Positions 7,004 to 7,005 of a DNA stretch of 7,005 nucleotides are shown here, in pieces. Under the pieces are notes generated by a model. It was not told the origin of the DNA and did not search any database. It saw only the letters and a list, made by a program, of their open reading frames with translations. A program made the translations under genes and the position numbers. How positions within the stretch are numbered: the first letter of the stretch is position 1; every line of letters starts with the position of its first letter. Source of the stretch: Fulvivirga aurantia. GTDB taxonomy: Bacteria > Bacteroidota > Bacteroidia > Cytophagales > Cyclobacteriaceae. The stretch covers positions 1 through 7,005 of the forward strand of contig NZ_SMMD01000743.1 of assembly GCF_009711475.1 (NCBI RefSeq). Direction: 5' to 3'.

Positions 7004-7005
7004 AG

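Noticed and set aside
1..7005. Mobile element, CRISPR array or defence system
   Set aside because: No transposase, integrase, terminal repeats, spaced direct repeats or defence-type domains are visible. The YraN-family protein has a nuclease fold but belongs to a common chromosomal family.

Overview
This window is a signalling-rich stretch of what looks like a Bacteroidota chromosome, probably from the order Cytophagales. That placement is an inference from AT-leaning coding sequence, weak or missing Shine-Dalgarno sites, kinases with several PAS domains and no linked DNA-binding partner, and the style of the YraN-family protein. No rRNA, tRNA or marker gene fixes the taxon more closely.

Layout. 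(1) Positions 38-3359 hold a tight three-gene operon on the + strand: a soluble histidine kinase with an N-terminal receiver domain and three PAS domains, a stand-alone CheY-like receiver, and a NarL/LuxR-type response regulator. Both junctions are 4-base ATGA overlaps, so the three genes are probably translationally coupled and work as one pathway. (2) A 225-bp gap (3360-3584) carries a perfect 18-bp palindrome just after the operon. It also carries a second, gapped inverted repeat just before the next gene. (3) Positions 3585-4310 encode a small histidine kinase with no sensor domain. (4) Converging on it, on the - strand, is a YraN/UPF0102 nuclease-fold gene (4307-4654). The two genes share the palindromic CTAG as overlapping stop codons. 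(5) A 150-bp divergent intergenic region separates yraN from a 732-residue membrane histidine kinase (4805-7003). This kinase has a signal peptide, a three-helix membrane domain of the ethylene-receptor (ETR1) type, two PAS domains and a phytochrome-kinase-like transmitter. The window ends two bases after its stop codon.

How the genes may work together. Five of the six genes are two-component signalling proteins. In the operon, the kinase can receive phosphate on its own receiver and can donate to either downstream receiver. Only the third protein binds DNA, so it is the likely output. The small kinase and the ETR-type kinase have no adjacent response regulator; they may act on the operon's receivers or on distant partners. 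The most notable element is the ethylene-receptor-like domain. It keeps the Asp, Tyr, Ile, Pro, Ile, Cys and His positions known to matter for Cu(I) and ethylene binding in plant ETR1. It has Arg where ETR1 has a functionally important Lys. I do not see a wholly new multi-gene system here.
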